Positions 45,272 to 54,483 of a stretch of 64,000 nucleotides of DNA are shown here, piece by piece (positions within the stretch are counted from its first letter, which is position 1; each line of letters opens with the position of its first letter). The position numbers and the translations under genes were made by a program. The stretch covers positions 1 through 64,000 of the forward strand of contig NZ_FCOC02000012.1 in assembly GCF_001544455.2 (NCBI RefSeq), in the 5' to 3' direction. Origin of the DNA: Caballeronia sordidicola. Lineage in GTDB: Bacteria > Pseudomonadota > Gammaproteobacteria > Burkholderiales > Burkholderiaceae. Below the pieces are notes generated by a model. The model searched no databases. It was not told where the DNA came from and was given only the letters and a program-made list of their open reading frames with translations.

Positions 45272-46450
45272 ATGCCTATTCCACTTCTAGCGCTTGCCAT
45301 CAGCGCCTTCGCCATCGGCACGACCGAGTTCGTGATCATGGGCCTTTTGCCGGATGTGGCCCGCGACCTGGCTGTGTCGATACCGTCTGCCGGCTTTCTC
45401 GTCACCGGCTACGCGCTTGGCGTGGCAGTGGGCGCGCCGCTGCTCGCCGTGCTCACCGCGAAATTGCCGCGCAAGCTTTCGCTGCAATTGCTGATGGGCG
45501 TATTCATTGTCGGCAACCTGATGTGCGCGGTCGCGCCCGGTTATTCCATGCTGATGGTGGCGCGCGTGGTCACCTCGTTCGCGCATGGTTCGTTTTTTGG
45601 CATCGGCGCGGTGGTGGCGGCGTCGCTCGTTCCGGCTGAAAAGCGGGCGAGCGCCATTGCGCTGATGTTCACCGGGCTCACCTTGGCGAACGTGCTGGGC
45701 GTGCCGTTCGGGACGTTCATCGGGCAGCAGTTCGGATGGCGCGCGACGTTCTGGGTGGTGTCGGCGCTCGGGTTGCTGTCGCTCGTCGGGGTTGCGGCGC
45801 TCGTGCCGAACAAGCACGATGCGGGACCGTCGAACTTCGGCCACGAGTTGCGCGTGCTGAAGGAGCCGCAAGTCTGGCTGGCGCTCGCCATGACCGTGCT
45901 CGGCTTTGGCGGCGTGTTCGTGGTGTTCACCTACATTGCGCCGATCCTTGAGCAAGTGAGCGGTTTCAGCCCGCATGGCGTGACGCTCGTGCTGGTGCTG
46001 TTCGGCATTGGCCTCACGATAGGCAACACGATTGGCGGCAAGCTCGCCGACCGCGCGCTGATGCCGTCGCTGATGGGCATTCTGGTCGCGCTCGCCGTCA
46101 TCATGGCCGTGTTCGCGAGGACGAGCCACAACCAGCTCCTCGCTGCGATCACGATTTTCATCTGGGGCATTGCCGCTTTCGCGACCGTGCCGCCGCTGCA
46201 AACGCGCGTGGTGGAAAAGGCGAAGCACGCGCCCAATCTGGCGTCGACGCTCAATATTGGCGCGTTCAACCTGGGCAATGCCGGCGGTGCGTGGCTTGGC
46301 GGCGTGGTGTTGCAGCAAGGGCATCCGCTGGATTCGTTGCCGTGGGTCGCGGCGGTGGTGGCAATCGTGGCGCTGGCGGTGACGTGGTACGCAGCCCGGC
46401 TCGACGGACGCGCCGAAAATGCCAGCGCTGGCGCCGTGGATGCGATTTGA
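45272..46450 (+). CDS. MFS transporter, AraJ/YdhP-like
   Basis: 392 residues, 12 membrane segments. The start PIPLLALAISAFAIGTTEFVIMGLLPDVA is a hallmark of the DHA1 AraJ/PbuE-type exporters. Likely proton-driven export of a small compound, arabinose or a drug by homology. It belongs to the VOC-MFS unit. Confidence 0.9.
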   Translation: MPIPLLALAISAFAIGTTEFVIMGLLPDVARDLAVSIPSAGFLVTGYALGVAVGAPLLAVLTAKLPRKLSLQLLMGVFIVGNLMCAVAPGYSMLMVARVVTSFAHGSFFGIGAVVAASLVPAEKRASAIALMFTGLTLANVLGVPFGTFIGQQFGWRATFWVVSALGLLSLVGVAALVPNKHDAGPSNFGHELRVLKEPQVWLALAMTVLGFGGVFVVFTYIAPILEQVSGFSPHGVTLVLVLFGIGLTIGNTIGGKLADRALMPSLMGILVALAVIMAVFARTSHNQLLAAITIFIWGIAAFATVPPLQTRVVEKAKHAPNLASTLNIGAFNLGNAGGAWLGGVVLQQGHPLDSLPWVAAVVAIVALAVTWYAARLDGRAENASAGAVDAI

Positions 46451-46574
46451 TTTCGGCACGCCGGGCCGATCTCATTGACCCGGCGGCCTCAACCGACTAG
46501 CGTGTCGTGCCAGCCGCAATCACCTGGATTTTTTCGCGGCTTATTGCTTCAACACGCTTTTCGACTGGGGTTTT

Positions 46575-47423
46575 ATGGAAGACATCACGCTGAGCCAATG
46601 CCTGAAGGGCGCATGGCGCGACGCTGCCGAGTCCGTGCGGCGCATGCCCACGCTTTTCTTGCTGGCATTCGTCCTGGTGCTCGCCACGGGCATTGCCGGA
46701 TATCAGGAGCAGCTTTCAGAATCACCGTCAGCCAGCTCGCTTTCGTCGATGACCAATAGCAGCGCCCTGCACAGCGCCGCGCTGGGCCATTCGCTGACAT
46801 CGCTCGGACTCGCGTTTTTGCAGTCGCTCGTGATCGCCGTGCTGGCCGTGCAAGTGATCCGCTTTGCAATGACGTTGAACCCGGAACCGGACGCGGCGGC
46901 GCCCGCCCAAGCAACACGCCTCTGGGACGCCGGTTTCCGCCGATATTTCCTGCTGTGCATCGCGTTGGTCGCGGCCTATGTGGGCGCGACCGTGGTCGTT
47001 GTGATCGCGTGGATCCTGATGCGGCTGGCGGGGTTGTCGAGCGGGACTTCGATGGCGGCCACCGCTACGCTTGCCGTGCTTGCGCTGTGCGGCATGAGCT
47101 ATGTGTCGGGCCGTCTCGCGCTGCTGTTTCCTCACACGGCGGCCGGCGGCCATCTTGCCTGGCGCGCTGCATGGGAAGACACGCGCGGGCATTTCTGGGC
47201 GATTGCGTCTACGGCGGTGGTCGCCATTCTGCCAATCGTGGCAATTGCGACGGTGTTCACAGTACTTGCCGAGATGCTCGCCACGGCAGGTTCCATCGAT
47301 AGCCTGAGCGTGGGTCTTCTGGTCGTGCAAAGCGTCGTCACGCTGCTTTATACGGCAACGACCGCTACTTGTTCGGTATGGCTTTACAAGAAGTTTGGCG
47401 CGGGTTTGAAGGCGCAACCTTAA
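46575..47423 (+). CDS. Multi-pass membrane protein of unknown function
   Basis: 282 residues, about six hydrophobic segments (TLFLLAFVLVLATGIAGY, LAFLQSLVIAVLAVQVI, YFLLCIALVAAYVGATVVVV, then three more). No enzymatic motif recognised. It stands alone, with a shared terminator against ribB. Function cannot be inferred. Confidence 0.7.
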   Translation: MEDITLSQCLKGAWRDAAESVRRMPTLFLLAFVLVLATGIAGYQEQLSESPSASSLSSMTNSSALHSAALGHSLTSLGLAFLQSLVIAVLAVQVIRFAMTLNPEPDAAAPAQATRLWDAGFRRYFLLCIALVAAYVGATVVVVIAWILMRLAGLSSGTSMAATATLAVLALCGMSYVSGRLALLFPHTAAGGHLAWRAAWEDTRGHFWAIASTAVVAILPIVAIATVFTVLAEMLATAGSIDSLSVGLLVVQSVVTLLYTATTATCSVWLYKKFGAGLKAQP

Positions 47424-47435
47424 GATGACGCTCAA

Positions 47436-47468
47436 GAAAAACGCGGCCTTCCGGGCCGCATTTTTTTG
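47436..47468. terminator. Bidirectional terminator between the membrane protein and ribB
   Basis: GCGGCC and GGCCGC pair around a 5-nt loop. Seven Ts follow on the plus strand; GTTTTT follows on the minus strand. Confidence 0.88.
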
Positions 47469-47481
47469 CTCGATACCCGCT

Positions 47482-48228
47482 TCAAACGGTTTCTTCCGTC
47501 GCTTGCGCTTCGTTCACCGTTTCCCGCGCGTTAGCCAGCGCCATCCGGAAATCAGCCAGTTCAGCAATCGTCAACACCGGAATATTCCGCGCTTTCACGA
47601 AAGCATCGATCTGAGAGCCGCGCGCCATCGTGCCATCCGGGTTCATCAGTTCACACAGCACGCCGGCGGGCTTGAGTCCGGCGAGGATCGCAAGATCGAC
47701 CGTGCCTTCCGTGTGCCCGCGGCGCGTGAGGACGCCGCCTGGCTGCGCGCGCAGCGGAAACACATGACCGGGACTCACAATATCGCCTGGTTTCGCGTTA
47801 TCCGCGATGGCCGCGCGGATCGTCGTCAGGCGATCCACCGCCGATACACCCGTGGTCACGCCTTCACGCGCTTCTATGGAGACAGTGAAGGCCGTGCCGT
47901 ATTTGCTGCCGTTGTCGGCGACCATGGGCGGGAGCTGAAGCGCGCGAACGGCGTCGTCGGGAAGACACAGGCACACAATGCCGCTGCATTCGCGGATCAT
48001 CAGCGCCATGCCTTCCACGCTGAGTTTTTCGGCCGCGTAGATCAGGTCGGCTTCGTTTTCGCGGTCATCGTCGTCCAGTAATGCGACGGCGCGGCCTTCG
48101 CGCAATGCTTGCAAGGCGGCGGCGATTCGGGAAGGGATAGGGACGGAGTTTTCGCCGGAACGCAGTTGCTCGAAGTCGGCAAATGCGTCGGGAATCAAGC
48201 GGTTGAGGCTGGAAGCAGCTACAGACAT
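47482..48228 (-). CDS. ribB: 3,4-dihydroxy-2-butanone 4-phosphate synthase
   Basis: 248 residues from MSVAASSLNRLIPDAF; the longer frame to 48447 would start within the riboswitch. DDDDRENEADLIYAAE carries the metal-binding acidic cluster, and PLRAQPGGVLTRRGHTEGTVDLA the substrate region. It makes the four-carbon unit of riboflavin from ribulose 5-phosphate. There is no GTP cyclohydrolase II domain, so this is a stand-alone RibB. Expression is controlled by the FMN riboswitch. Confidence 0.94.
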   Translation of the reverse strand: MSVAASSLNRLIPDAFADFEQLRSGENSVPIPSRIAAALQALREGRAVALLDDDDRENEADLIYAAEKLSVEGMALMIRECSGIVCLCLPDDAVRALQLPPMVADNGSKYGTAFTVSIEAREGVTTGVSAVDRLTTIRAAIADNAKPGDIVSPGHVFPLRAQPGGVLTRRGHTEGTVDLAILAGLKPAGVLCELMNPDGTMARGSQIDAFVKARNIPVLTIAELADFRMALANARETVNEAQATEETV

Positions 48229-48365
48229 GGATGAAACGCTCTCGCAAAAAGGAATGGGCGAAAAACGTTTCAGGGCATTGCAAACAGGCAGAACGGCACG
48301 CGGAACGTGACAACGGGCGCACAAGCCCCGCGACACCCACGCGATACGGACATGACTATCTGCAC

Positions 48366-48548
48366 ATCTTCTCTCATCCGGACTATGACCGTCGGCTCTG
48401 GCATCGCACCAGATCTGCTGACCCCATGAAATGGTTCGCAAAAACACGGCGATCCACGTTCACGGGCGCTCGCGGGCTCACGACTGGCTTATTGATTTCT
48501 CACCGATCGCATACCGCCGGTGGGGAATTTCACCCCGCCCTGAAGACG
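48366..48548 (-). promoter_or_regulatory. FMN riboswitch (RFN element)
   Basis: On the minus strand the segment opens with TCTTCAGGGCGGGGTGAAAT and TCCCCACCGGCGGT, continues with AGCCCGCGAGCGCC and GGTCAGCAGATCTGGTG, and closes with ATGCCAGAGCCGACGGT, CATAGTCCGGATGAGAGAAGA. These are the conserved helices of the RFN aptamer in the right order. It lies about 140 nt upstream of the ribB start. FMN binding would lower ribB expression. Confidence 0.95.
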
Positions 48549-48654
48549 TACTGATTTGTCGCTGAACACTTAAAACCGCGACTTATTTCAGGATACAACA
48601 TGTCAAGCAATGTTGCAGCGGCGCTGGGCGCTGCGCGTTGGCTGACGAACGAAC

Positions 48655-49413
48655 TTAGTTCGTCTCTTCAATCCGGCGCGAGTCCGCCGGCACATGCCAG
48701 CGCGGCGGCGTCTCCGCATTCACCGTCACCTGATACGCGCGCGCTTCCGTGCTGCCCGGATTGCGCAGCGCGTGAGGCTGATCGGCGTCGAACACGATTG
48801 CGTCGCCAGTGCCGAGCAACTGCGTGCGCTCGTGCACGCGAAGCTCAAGCGTGCCGTCGCTCACGACCAGATTGACCGTGGTTCCGGGCGCGCGCGGGCT
48901 GCCCGTCTCGGTGTGCAGCGGCGCGATTCGCAACTCATGGAATTCCGCCGATGCAGGCGCACTCAGCGGAAACAACGGCCGCGCCGAAAAGCGCCCATTC
49001 GATGTCACGAGACGCGTCGCCTGATCGGCCGCGAGAAACTCGATGCCATTTGTCGCGTGGCGACGCAAGAATGCCGCGACCGACACCTTCAGCGCGCCGG
49101 CAATCTTGTGCAGAACCTTGATGGATGGCACGCTGCGCGCCGATTCGATTTGCGCGAGCATTGCCCGCGAAACGCCGGAAGCGCGGGCGAGGGCGTCGAG
49201 TGATAATTGGCGCTCGGCGCGCAGCCGCGCCAGGTTCACGCCAACCAGGTACTCGAGCGCGTCGTTTGTTTCCTGTGCGCTTGTCTGAGGAACATGTTCC
49301 TCGCGACGAATTTCCGCCGATGCCGCCCGCGTTGCCTCGGCGCGTTCGGCCGGCGCGCGTGCATCGAACGGCTCGCGCACGAGTTCCAGCGATGAATAAG
49401 CCGGTGCAACCAT
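48655..49413 (-). CDS. XRE-family regulator with cupin domain
   Basis: 252 residues. Helix-turn-helix ~60-115 (NLARLRAERQLSLDALARASGVSRAMLAQIESARSVPSI split over two helices). C-terminal cupin ~150-245 (APGTTVNLVVSDGTLELRV, GDAIVFDADQPHALRNPG). Family members sense small metabolites such as polyamines or amino-acid derivatives. The first ~45 residues look poorly conserved, so the start may lie further in. Neighbours give no clear target. Confidence 0.88.
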   Translation of the reverse strand: MVAPAYSSLELVREPFDARAPAERAEATRAASAEIRREEHVPQTSAQETNDALEYLVGVNLARLRAERQLSLDALARASGVSRAMLAQIESARSVPSIKVLHKIAGALKVSVAAFLRRHATNGIEFLAADQATRLVTSNGRFSARPLFPLSAPASAEFHELRIAPLHTETGSPRAPGTTVNLVVSDGTLELRVHERTQLLGTGDAIVFDADQPHALRNPGSTEARAYQVTVNAETPPRWHVPADSRRIEETN

Positions 49414-49540
49414 GATGAGCCTCCATTCGGACGTGCCGCGCGGACCGGCGCGGCATCGGTGGAGGAAAGACTAGCATCGGCCTGACGTGCCTCAAACGAA
49501 GATATCGTCACACCGTTATCAGGCGCGGCAGGATTGGTAT

Positions 49541-51088
49541 TTACACGGCAGTCCACGACGAAGCTTGAAGCGGCTGGACGAACCATCCGTCAATCCGGCG
49601 CGTCACCTCGTCAAGCGTTTCGGGTCCAACGTGCAGACCAAGTTTCGAGCGGCGCCAGAGAACGTCCTCGGCGCAGGTCGCCCATTCGTTGTCGCGCAAA
49701 TAGCGCAGTTCTGCTTCGTAAAGCCCGGGCGCGATGGCATTGCCCAGATCGGCCAGCGACGTGGCATCTCCAAGCACTCGCTGCGCGCGTGTGCCGTAGG
49801 CTCGAGCGTACCGATGCGCGAGATCGGCCGGCAGCCACGGGTTCTTCTGCTGCAAGGACGCTAAGAACCGGTCGAAATCGGCATCGGCGATATCGCCGCC
49901 CGGCAATGGCGCGCCTTCGGTCCACGTCTTGCCCTTGGCGGGCGATTGAAGTGCTTCGCCAAGTTTGTCGACGGCTTCTTCCGCGAGCTTGCGAAAGGTC
50001 GTGATCTTTCCGCCAAACACCGATAACAACGGCGCCTGGTTCGCGGGTGTATCGAGTTCCAGCAGATAGTCGCGCGTGACCGCCGACGCGTTTTCAGCGT
50101 TCTCGTCTTCGAGCAGGCCGCGTACGCCCGAATAACTCCACCGAACGTCTTCCGGACCGATGTGTTTCTTGAAGTACCGGTTGATGGACTCGCACAAATA
50201 CGCGGTCTCTTCCGGGCTGATCGTCACCTTCGACGAATCCCCGTGGTACTCCAGGTCGGTCGTACCGATCAGCGTGTAGTCATGCTCATAGGGAATCGCG
50301 AAAATGATGCGCTTGTCCGGATTCTGGAAGATGTACGCGTGATCGTGCTCGAACAGACGCTGCGTAACAATATGGCTGCCTTTGACCAGACGTACGGTGT
50401 GACGCGTGTGCGTGCCGCTGCCGAGCGTTCCTTTTAGCAGTTCGCTGACCCACGGACCCGCTGCGTTCGCAATCGAGCGCGCCTGGACGTCGAACGTCTC
50501 GCTGTGGCTGTCCATAAGCGTGGCGTGCCACAGACCGTCTTTCCGGTTTGCGTTCACGAGCCGCGTGCGCGTTTTTATAACGGCGCCGTGTTCCCGCGCA
50601 TCGACCGCGTTCAGCACGACCAGGCGGGCGTCGTCCACCCAGCCATCGGAATAGACAAAGCCTCGCTTGATAGAATCGATAAGCGGCGCACCGGCTGGGT
50701 GCCTGCGCATGTCGATTCCTCTCGATCCCGGCAGCAACTGGCGGCGCGCGAGATGATCGTAAAGGAACAGGCCGGCGCGGATCATCCAGGCGGGCCGCAG
50801 GTTTGGCATGTGCGGCATCACGAAACGCAGCGGCCACATGATGTGGGGCGCGGCGCGCAGCAATACCTCTCGCTCCTGCAATGCCTTGCGTACGAGCGAA
50901 TATTCGCCGTATTCCAGATAGCGCAGGCCACCATGAATAAGCTTGGTGCTCGATGACGACGTATGCGACGCGAGATCATCTTTCTCGCATAACAGCACGC
51001 TCAAGCCCCGGCCGGATGCGTCGCGCGCGATGCCCGTCCCATTGACCCCGCCGCCTACGACGAGCACATCGTAGAGATCACCTTGCAT
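49541..51088 (-). CDS. glpD: Glycerol-3-phosphate dehydrogenase (FAD, aerobic type)
   Basis: 515 residues. Rossmann FAD motif VVGGGVNGTGIARDASGRG at ~residue 10, then SSSTKLIHGGLRYLEYGEY (substrate loop). Peripheral inner-membrane enzyme feeding electrons from glycerol 3-phosphate to quinone. glpR lies 1.2 kb upstream on the same strand, and repeated CGAA elements precede the start. No glpF or glpK is visible here. Confidence 0.95.
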   Translation of the reverse strand: MQGDLYDVLVVGGGVNGTGIARDASGRGLSVLLCEKDDLASHTSSSSTKLIHGGLRYLEYGEYSLVRKALQEREVLLRAAPHIMWPLRFVMPHMPNLRPAWMIRAGLFLYDHLARRQLLPGSRGIDMRRHPAGAPLIDSIKRGFVYSDGWVDDARLVVLNAVDAREHGAVIKTRTRLVNANRKDGLWHATLMDSHSETFDVQARSIANAAGPWVSELLKGTLGSGTHTRHTVRLVKGSHIVTQRLFEHDHAYIFQNPDKRIIFAIPYEHDYTLIGTTDLEYHGDSSKVTISPEETAYLCESINRYFKKHIGPEDVRWSYSGVRGLLEDENAENASAVTRDYLLELDTPANQAPLLSVFGGKITTFRKLAEEAVDKLGEALQSPAKGKTWTEGAPLPGGDIADADFDRFLASLQQKNPWLPADLAHRYARAYGTRAQRVLGDATSLADLGNAIAPGLYEAELRYLRDNEWATCAEDVLWRRSKLGLHVGPETLDEVTRRIDGWFVQPLQASSWTAV

Positions 51089-51134
51089 TGCTTGTTCGCC
51101 TCATGGCCGCACCCGCTCCGACACAACATAAATG

Positions 51135-51166
51135 TTCGAATTCGAAATTTAACGAACAAAAACGAA
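51135..51166 (-). promoter_or_regulatory. Candidate GlpR operator before glpD
   Basis: CGAA (TTCG on the coding strand) occurs at 51137, 51143, 51153 and 51163, the last three at 10-bp spacing. TTCG-rich repeats are the usual target of DeoR/GlpR-type repressors. The block lies 47-78 bp before the glpD start. Confidence 0.6.
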
Positions 51167-51343
51167 AATGTAAAGTCGGCTTAACGGCTAACGCTGTGTT
51201 TTGGCGAAAATCGGCGTTGTCGTCTTTGGCTATTCTGGCTGAAGCTTGCACAACTCATGGCCATTCGGCCGAGTGGCGTGAAGGCGGCGACAGACCGATA
51301 CTGTCGGTGGCGAATGTGGCCAGTCAAACGAGGAGTGAACGGA

Positions 51344-51724
51344 ATGCGAAAGTTGCTGATGGCAGGCGCGGTGGGAGCGCTGATGCTGAGTGGATGCGTC
51401 TCCACGCCCGACATGTCCGGGGCAATGGGCGCGCCTTCGTTAAGCGCGCTTCAGTCCATGTGCGGTACGGCGGCGGTGGATTACGGTGCGGATTCGCAGA
51501 GCGTGTATTCGGCGCTGTTCGACGCTTATGTGGCGCAAAAACGCGGAGGGTTATCGAAGGATCAATTCTGCGCGTTCCAGGCGGGGATCGCCGGGCAGCA
51601 TTCGGCTTTCACGGCCAATCGCACGACCGCCGCACGAAGCGCGTGGGCTACGTTCTTCGCCGATCAGCGCGCGCAGGCGCTTAGCTGGCGCGCGGCCGTC
51701 GATCCAACGTTGCGCGCTGGCTAA
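51344..51724 (+). CDS. Small putative lipoprotein
   Basis: 126 residues from the ATG at 51344 with AGGAG eight bases upstream; a longer frame from 51257 has no support. MRKLLMAGAVGALMLSGC is a lipoprotein signal peptide with an LSGC lipobox. The mature part (ALQSMCGTAAVDYGADSQ, GLSKDQFCAFQ) contains two further cysteines and no recognised domain. Transcribed away from glpD. Confidence 0.78.
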   Translation: MRKLLMAGAVGALMLSGCVSTPDMSGAMGAPSLSALQSMCGTAAVDYGADSQSVYSALFDAYVAQKRGGLSKDQFCAFQAGIAGQHSAFTANRTTAARSAWATFFADQRAQALSWRAAVDPTLRAG

Positions 51725-51772
51725 GCTGCAAGACGAGCTGTAGAAGCGAGACCGGATCAGCGGGAATGACGC

Positions 51773-51970
51773 TTACGAGTACCGCTTGATTGCCTTCATG
51801 GTGGAATCGCCCGAGGCCGTGAGGCTCCAGAGCTGGCGTCCTGACGCGAGATTTTCGAGTTGCACGAGTTGGCGCTCGAGGAGGGCGTCGAGTTCGTCGC
51901 GAACCATGTCGATCTGGTTGGGCGCTTCCTGTAGCAGAAGCAGCGTGGCAAATTCATGCGGACTGAGCAT
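51773..51970 (-). CDS. Small conserved-looking hypothetical protein
   Basis: 65 residues starting MLSPHEFATLLLLQEAPNQ, chosen because GGAG lies six bases upstream; an ATG at 51982 (four residues longer) is the alternative. The composition (IDMVRDELDALLERQLVQLE, SLTASGDSTMKAIKRY) looks like a winged-helix-like fold. Longer in-frame ORF up to 52261 is not supported. Function unknown. Confidence 0.6.
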   Translation of the reverse strand: MLSPHEFATLLLLQEAPNQIDMVRDELDALLERQLVQLENLASGRQLWSLTASGDSTMKAIKRYS

Positions 51971-52287
51971 CGTGTTCTCCATGACGATCGAACGGCACTT
52001 TGACCGGTCGGCGACCGGTGCATGTACTTCGGAACGTTGCGCGAGGCAGGAACTTCGAGCCGGCAGACCTATGGCGAACCGCTGCTTCCGGAGTGCTGGA
52101 AGCTGGCGTTGCGTTGCCGGGATTTGATTGTATGCAAGCGCCGCACGCGTGCCAAACGCTTGCGGAAAATATTGGGTTTGACTTTTGAGGGACGCGAAAG
52201 CGGTTCGGCTGGAGCCGGAAAACGTAGAAATTACCTGAAGTTCGTGCCGCAGCGCACACAAGAATTTAAGTTGCGCTCAGAGAAACG
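51971..52287. other. Gap downstream of glpR
   Basis: About 315 bp with no supported gene or hairpin of note. It may hold the promoter of the small protein at 51773-51970. Confidence 0.35.
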
Positions 52288-53067
52288 TTATTCGGCGATG
52301 TACACCTGCGTGTTCGCCGCAGCGAGCGTTTCGGCCATGTCGGGCGGCGTGGGGGCATCGGTGAAGAGCGCGTCGATCTGGTTCAGGTGGCCGAGCCGGA
52401 CGAGCGCCGGGCGGCCGAATTTGGAATGATCGGCGGCGAGAAAAACGGTGCGAGCGTGGTTGATGATTGCTTCAGCCACGCGGACCTCGCGGGTATCGAA
52501 GTCGCGCAGCGTGCCATCGGGTTCAATGCTCGACGCGCCAATGATCGCGAAATCGACCTTGAACTGGCGGATGAAATCGATCGCAAGCTCGCCCACGATT
52601 CCTTTGTCCCAGGGCCGGACAATGCCGCCGGTGATCAGCACCTCGCAATCCGGGTAGCCGCTCATCATGCCGGCCACGTTGAGGTTGTTCGTGATCACGT
52701 GCAGGCCGCGATGCCGGTTGAGCGCCCGGGCGACTTCTTCGGTCGTGGTGCCGAGGTTGATGAAGAGCGACGCCTGGTCGGGAATGTGCGAGGCGACCAG
52801 CGCCGCGATGCGGCGCTTCTCGTCGTGAAACATGCGCTGGCGTGCAGTATAGGAGACGTTCTCCGAACTCGTTGGAAGGCTCGCGCCGCCATGATAGCGA
52901 CGCAGCAGGTTCATGTCCGAGAGCCAGTTGACGTCGCGGCGAATGGTCTGCGGGGTGACGTCGAAATGCGTGGCGAGGTCCTCGACCGTCACGAAGCCAT
53001 CGCGTTGCACCCAGTCGAGCAGCTCTTGCTGCCGTGCGTTCAAGGTGATGCGGGGATCTCGAGTCAT
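52288..53067 (-). CDS. glpR: DeoR-family glycerol-3-phosphate regulon repressor
   Basis: 259 residues. N-terminal DeoR helix-turn-helix (RQQELLDWVQRDGFVTVEDLA, DVTPQTIRRDVNWL), then a DeoRC sugar-phosphate sensor (LFINLGTTTEEVARALNRH, DFAIIGASSIEPDGTL). GlpR repressors bind DNA until glycerol 3-phosphate accumulates. glpD downstream and the CGAA elements in front of it support the assignment. Confidence 0.88.
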   Translation of the reverse strand: MTRDPRITLNARQQELLDWVQRDGFVTVEDLATHFDVTPQTIRRDVNWLSDMNLLRRYHGGASLPTSSENVSYTARQRMFHDEKRRIAALVASHIPDQASLFINLGTTTEEVARALNRHRGLHVITNNLNVAGMMSGYPDCEVLITGGIVRPWDKGIVGELAIDFIRQFKVDFAIIGASSIEPDGTLRDFDTREVRVAEAIINHARTVFLAADHSKFGRPALVRLGHLNQIDALFTDAPTPPDMAETLAAANTQVYIAE

Positions 53068-53579
53068 GGCGTCTGTGCGTGCGCTTCAGTTCGTGAGGTG
53101 GCGGTATTGTAAGGGAAACGCCCGGCAGACCGGACAACGTGGCGCTCACAGACTCGTTATCATCGTCATCAAACTCGTGAGGAGGTCAAAGTTGATTATC
53201 GATGAGTGGTGTCCAGGCTCTGCTGGCGTCCTTCGCCGTTTTTACAATAGGCCTGTCTGCCAACTCGCGAACAAGCTCGCCGCAGCAGTTCGGTGAAATG
53301 GGCTTGTAAGCGCCATCAAAGTGTTGCGCTTGCGCCCGGTCAACATACCGCCAATCACTCGGTATGATTCGTGCTGAATTAAATAGTGTCCGGAACTGAC
53401 CTATGGCTTGAACGGTCTCTCTTGGTGTCTGCAGCTTCGCTACAACCCGGCTAAGATGCAGGCTATAAGAAGTCTTCAACCACATGAGAACGCCACGACT
53501 CGATTGTTCATGGCGTTGCCTGATTTTCGGCCGGTTTGGCTGACGGCGCGTTCAGTACAGATTTGGGAGCGCGATATTT
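53068..53579. other. Compositionally odd 512-bp gap
   Basis: Less GC-rich than its flanks. It contains a strong GAGGAGG-type ribosome site near 53180 in front of only a 34-codon frame (TTG at 53191), and one 99-codon frame on the minus strand. Nothing recognisable; it may be a remnant of inserted DNA. Confidence 0.4.
53186..53485 (-). CDS. Doubtful small ORF of unknown function
   Basis: 99 residues (MWLKTSYSLHLSRVVAK at the start). Its third-position GC is low and no clear ribosome site precedes it. It is the only sizable ORF in the gap before the ferritin-like gene. It may be foreign or chance. Confidence 0.25.
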   Translation of the reverse strand: MWLKTSYSLHLSRVVAKLQTPRETVQAIGQFRTLFNSARIIPSDWRYVDRAQAQHFDGAYKPISPNCCGELVRELADRPIVKTAKDASRAWTPLIDNQL

Positions 53580-54407
53580 ATGCACACTGATAGTACCCAT
53601 GTGATGCCCTGGCGGATCGAAGACATCGACCTGTCCCGGATCGACCGGCGTAAAGCGGCATCCAACGAACATCTGCTCTTGTTGCTTTGCGCGGCTTCAT
53701 TTATTGAAAGCGGCACTGATCTTTATACGAGCAACCTGAGCACCTATTTCAATGACGACCCCGAAGTCTCCTCCTGGCTCAACACCGAGTGGGAACCGGA
53801 GGAGATGCAGCATGGCCGCGCGTTGAAGACGTACATCAACCATGTGTGGCCGGAGTTCGACTGGGACACGGCGTTCAAGAACTTCTTCGCCGAATACTCG
53901 CTGACGTGTTCCGTCGAGGATTTCGAAAAGACGCGGGCTCTGGAAATGGTCGCGCGATGCGTGGTGGAAACCGGCACCGCGACCTTGTACCGGGCCATCA
54001 ATGAATGCTCGGACGAACCGGTCCTGAAGCAGCTCACCGACAACATCCGTACTGACGAAGTCCGGCACTACAAGCATTTCTTCCGCTTCTTCAAGAAGTA
54101 CAACAAGATCGAGGGCAACGGCCGCTTCGCCGTGCTGGGCGCGCTTTTACGACGCGTGATGGAAATCAAGAACGAAGATTCCGAGATCGCGCTGCGCCAT
54201 GTTTTCGCCATACGTTATCCGGATCGCGCCAACGACACAGCGCACAATCGCGAACTGGCGGCGCGGGTGAACGCGTTGGTGCGCCGCAATTTGTCGGCGG
54301 ATATGTGCGTCAAGATGCTGCTCAAACCGCTTGATCTGCCCGCGCGCATCCAGCCGAGCGTTCATTATCCGATCGCGAAGATCACGCAGCATGTCTTCTT
54401 CCGCTGA
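53580..54407 (+). CDS. Ferritin-like diiron protein
   Basis: 275 residues with GGGAG eight bases upstream. Four ligand positions fit a ferritin/acyl-ACP-desaturase-type diiron site: E43 (FIESGT), E75-x2-H78 (EEMQHGR), E130 (VVETGTA) and E160-x2-H163 (DEVRHYK). The rest of the four-helix bundle is consistent. Substrate and redox partner are unknown. It stands as a single gene closed by a hairpin. Confidence 0.82.
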   Translation: MHTDSTHVMPWRIEDIDLSRIDRRKAASNEHLLLLLCAASFIESGTDLYTSNLSTYFNDDPEVSSWLNTEWEPEEMQHGRALKTYINHVWPEFDWDTAFKNFFAEYSLTCSVEDFEKTRALEMVARCVVETGTATLYRAINECSDEPVLKQLTDNIRTDEVRHYKHFFRFFKKYNKIEGNGRFAVLGALLRRVMEIKNEDSEIALRHVFAIRYPDRANDTAHNRELAARVNALVRRNLSADMCVKMLLKPLDLPARIQPSVHYPIAKITQHVFFR

Positions 54408-54440
54408 ACGCTTGCGCGGTTCCGGCATGACACTTTGATC

Positions 54441-54464
54441 GATGGCCCGCTTTCGCGGGCCATC
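54441..54464 (+). terminator. Hairpin after the ferritin-like gene
   Basis: GATGGCCCGC and GCGGGCCATC form a perfect 10-bp stem with a TTTC loop; only GTCCTT follows, so it is a weak intrinsic terminator or a processing hairpin. Confidence 0.6.
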
Positions 54465-54483
54465 GTCCTTCACGGAGTTCCCA

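Noticed and set aside
45287..46459. 390-residue minus-strand ORF over the MFS gene
   Set aside because: Arg/His-rich shadow; the plus strand encodes a clear 12-segment transporter.
53191..53296. 34-codon peptide behind a strong ribosome site
   Set aside because: Too short and unlike any known leader; kept only as an oddity of the gap.
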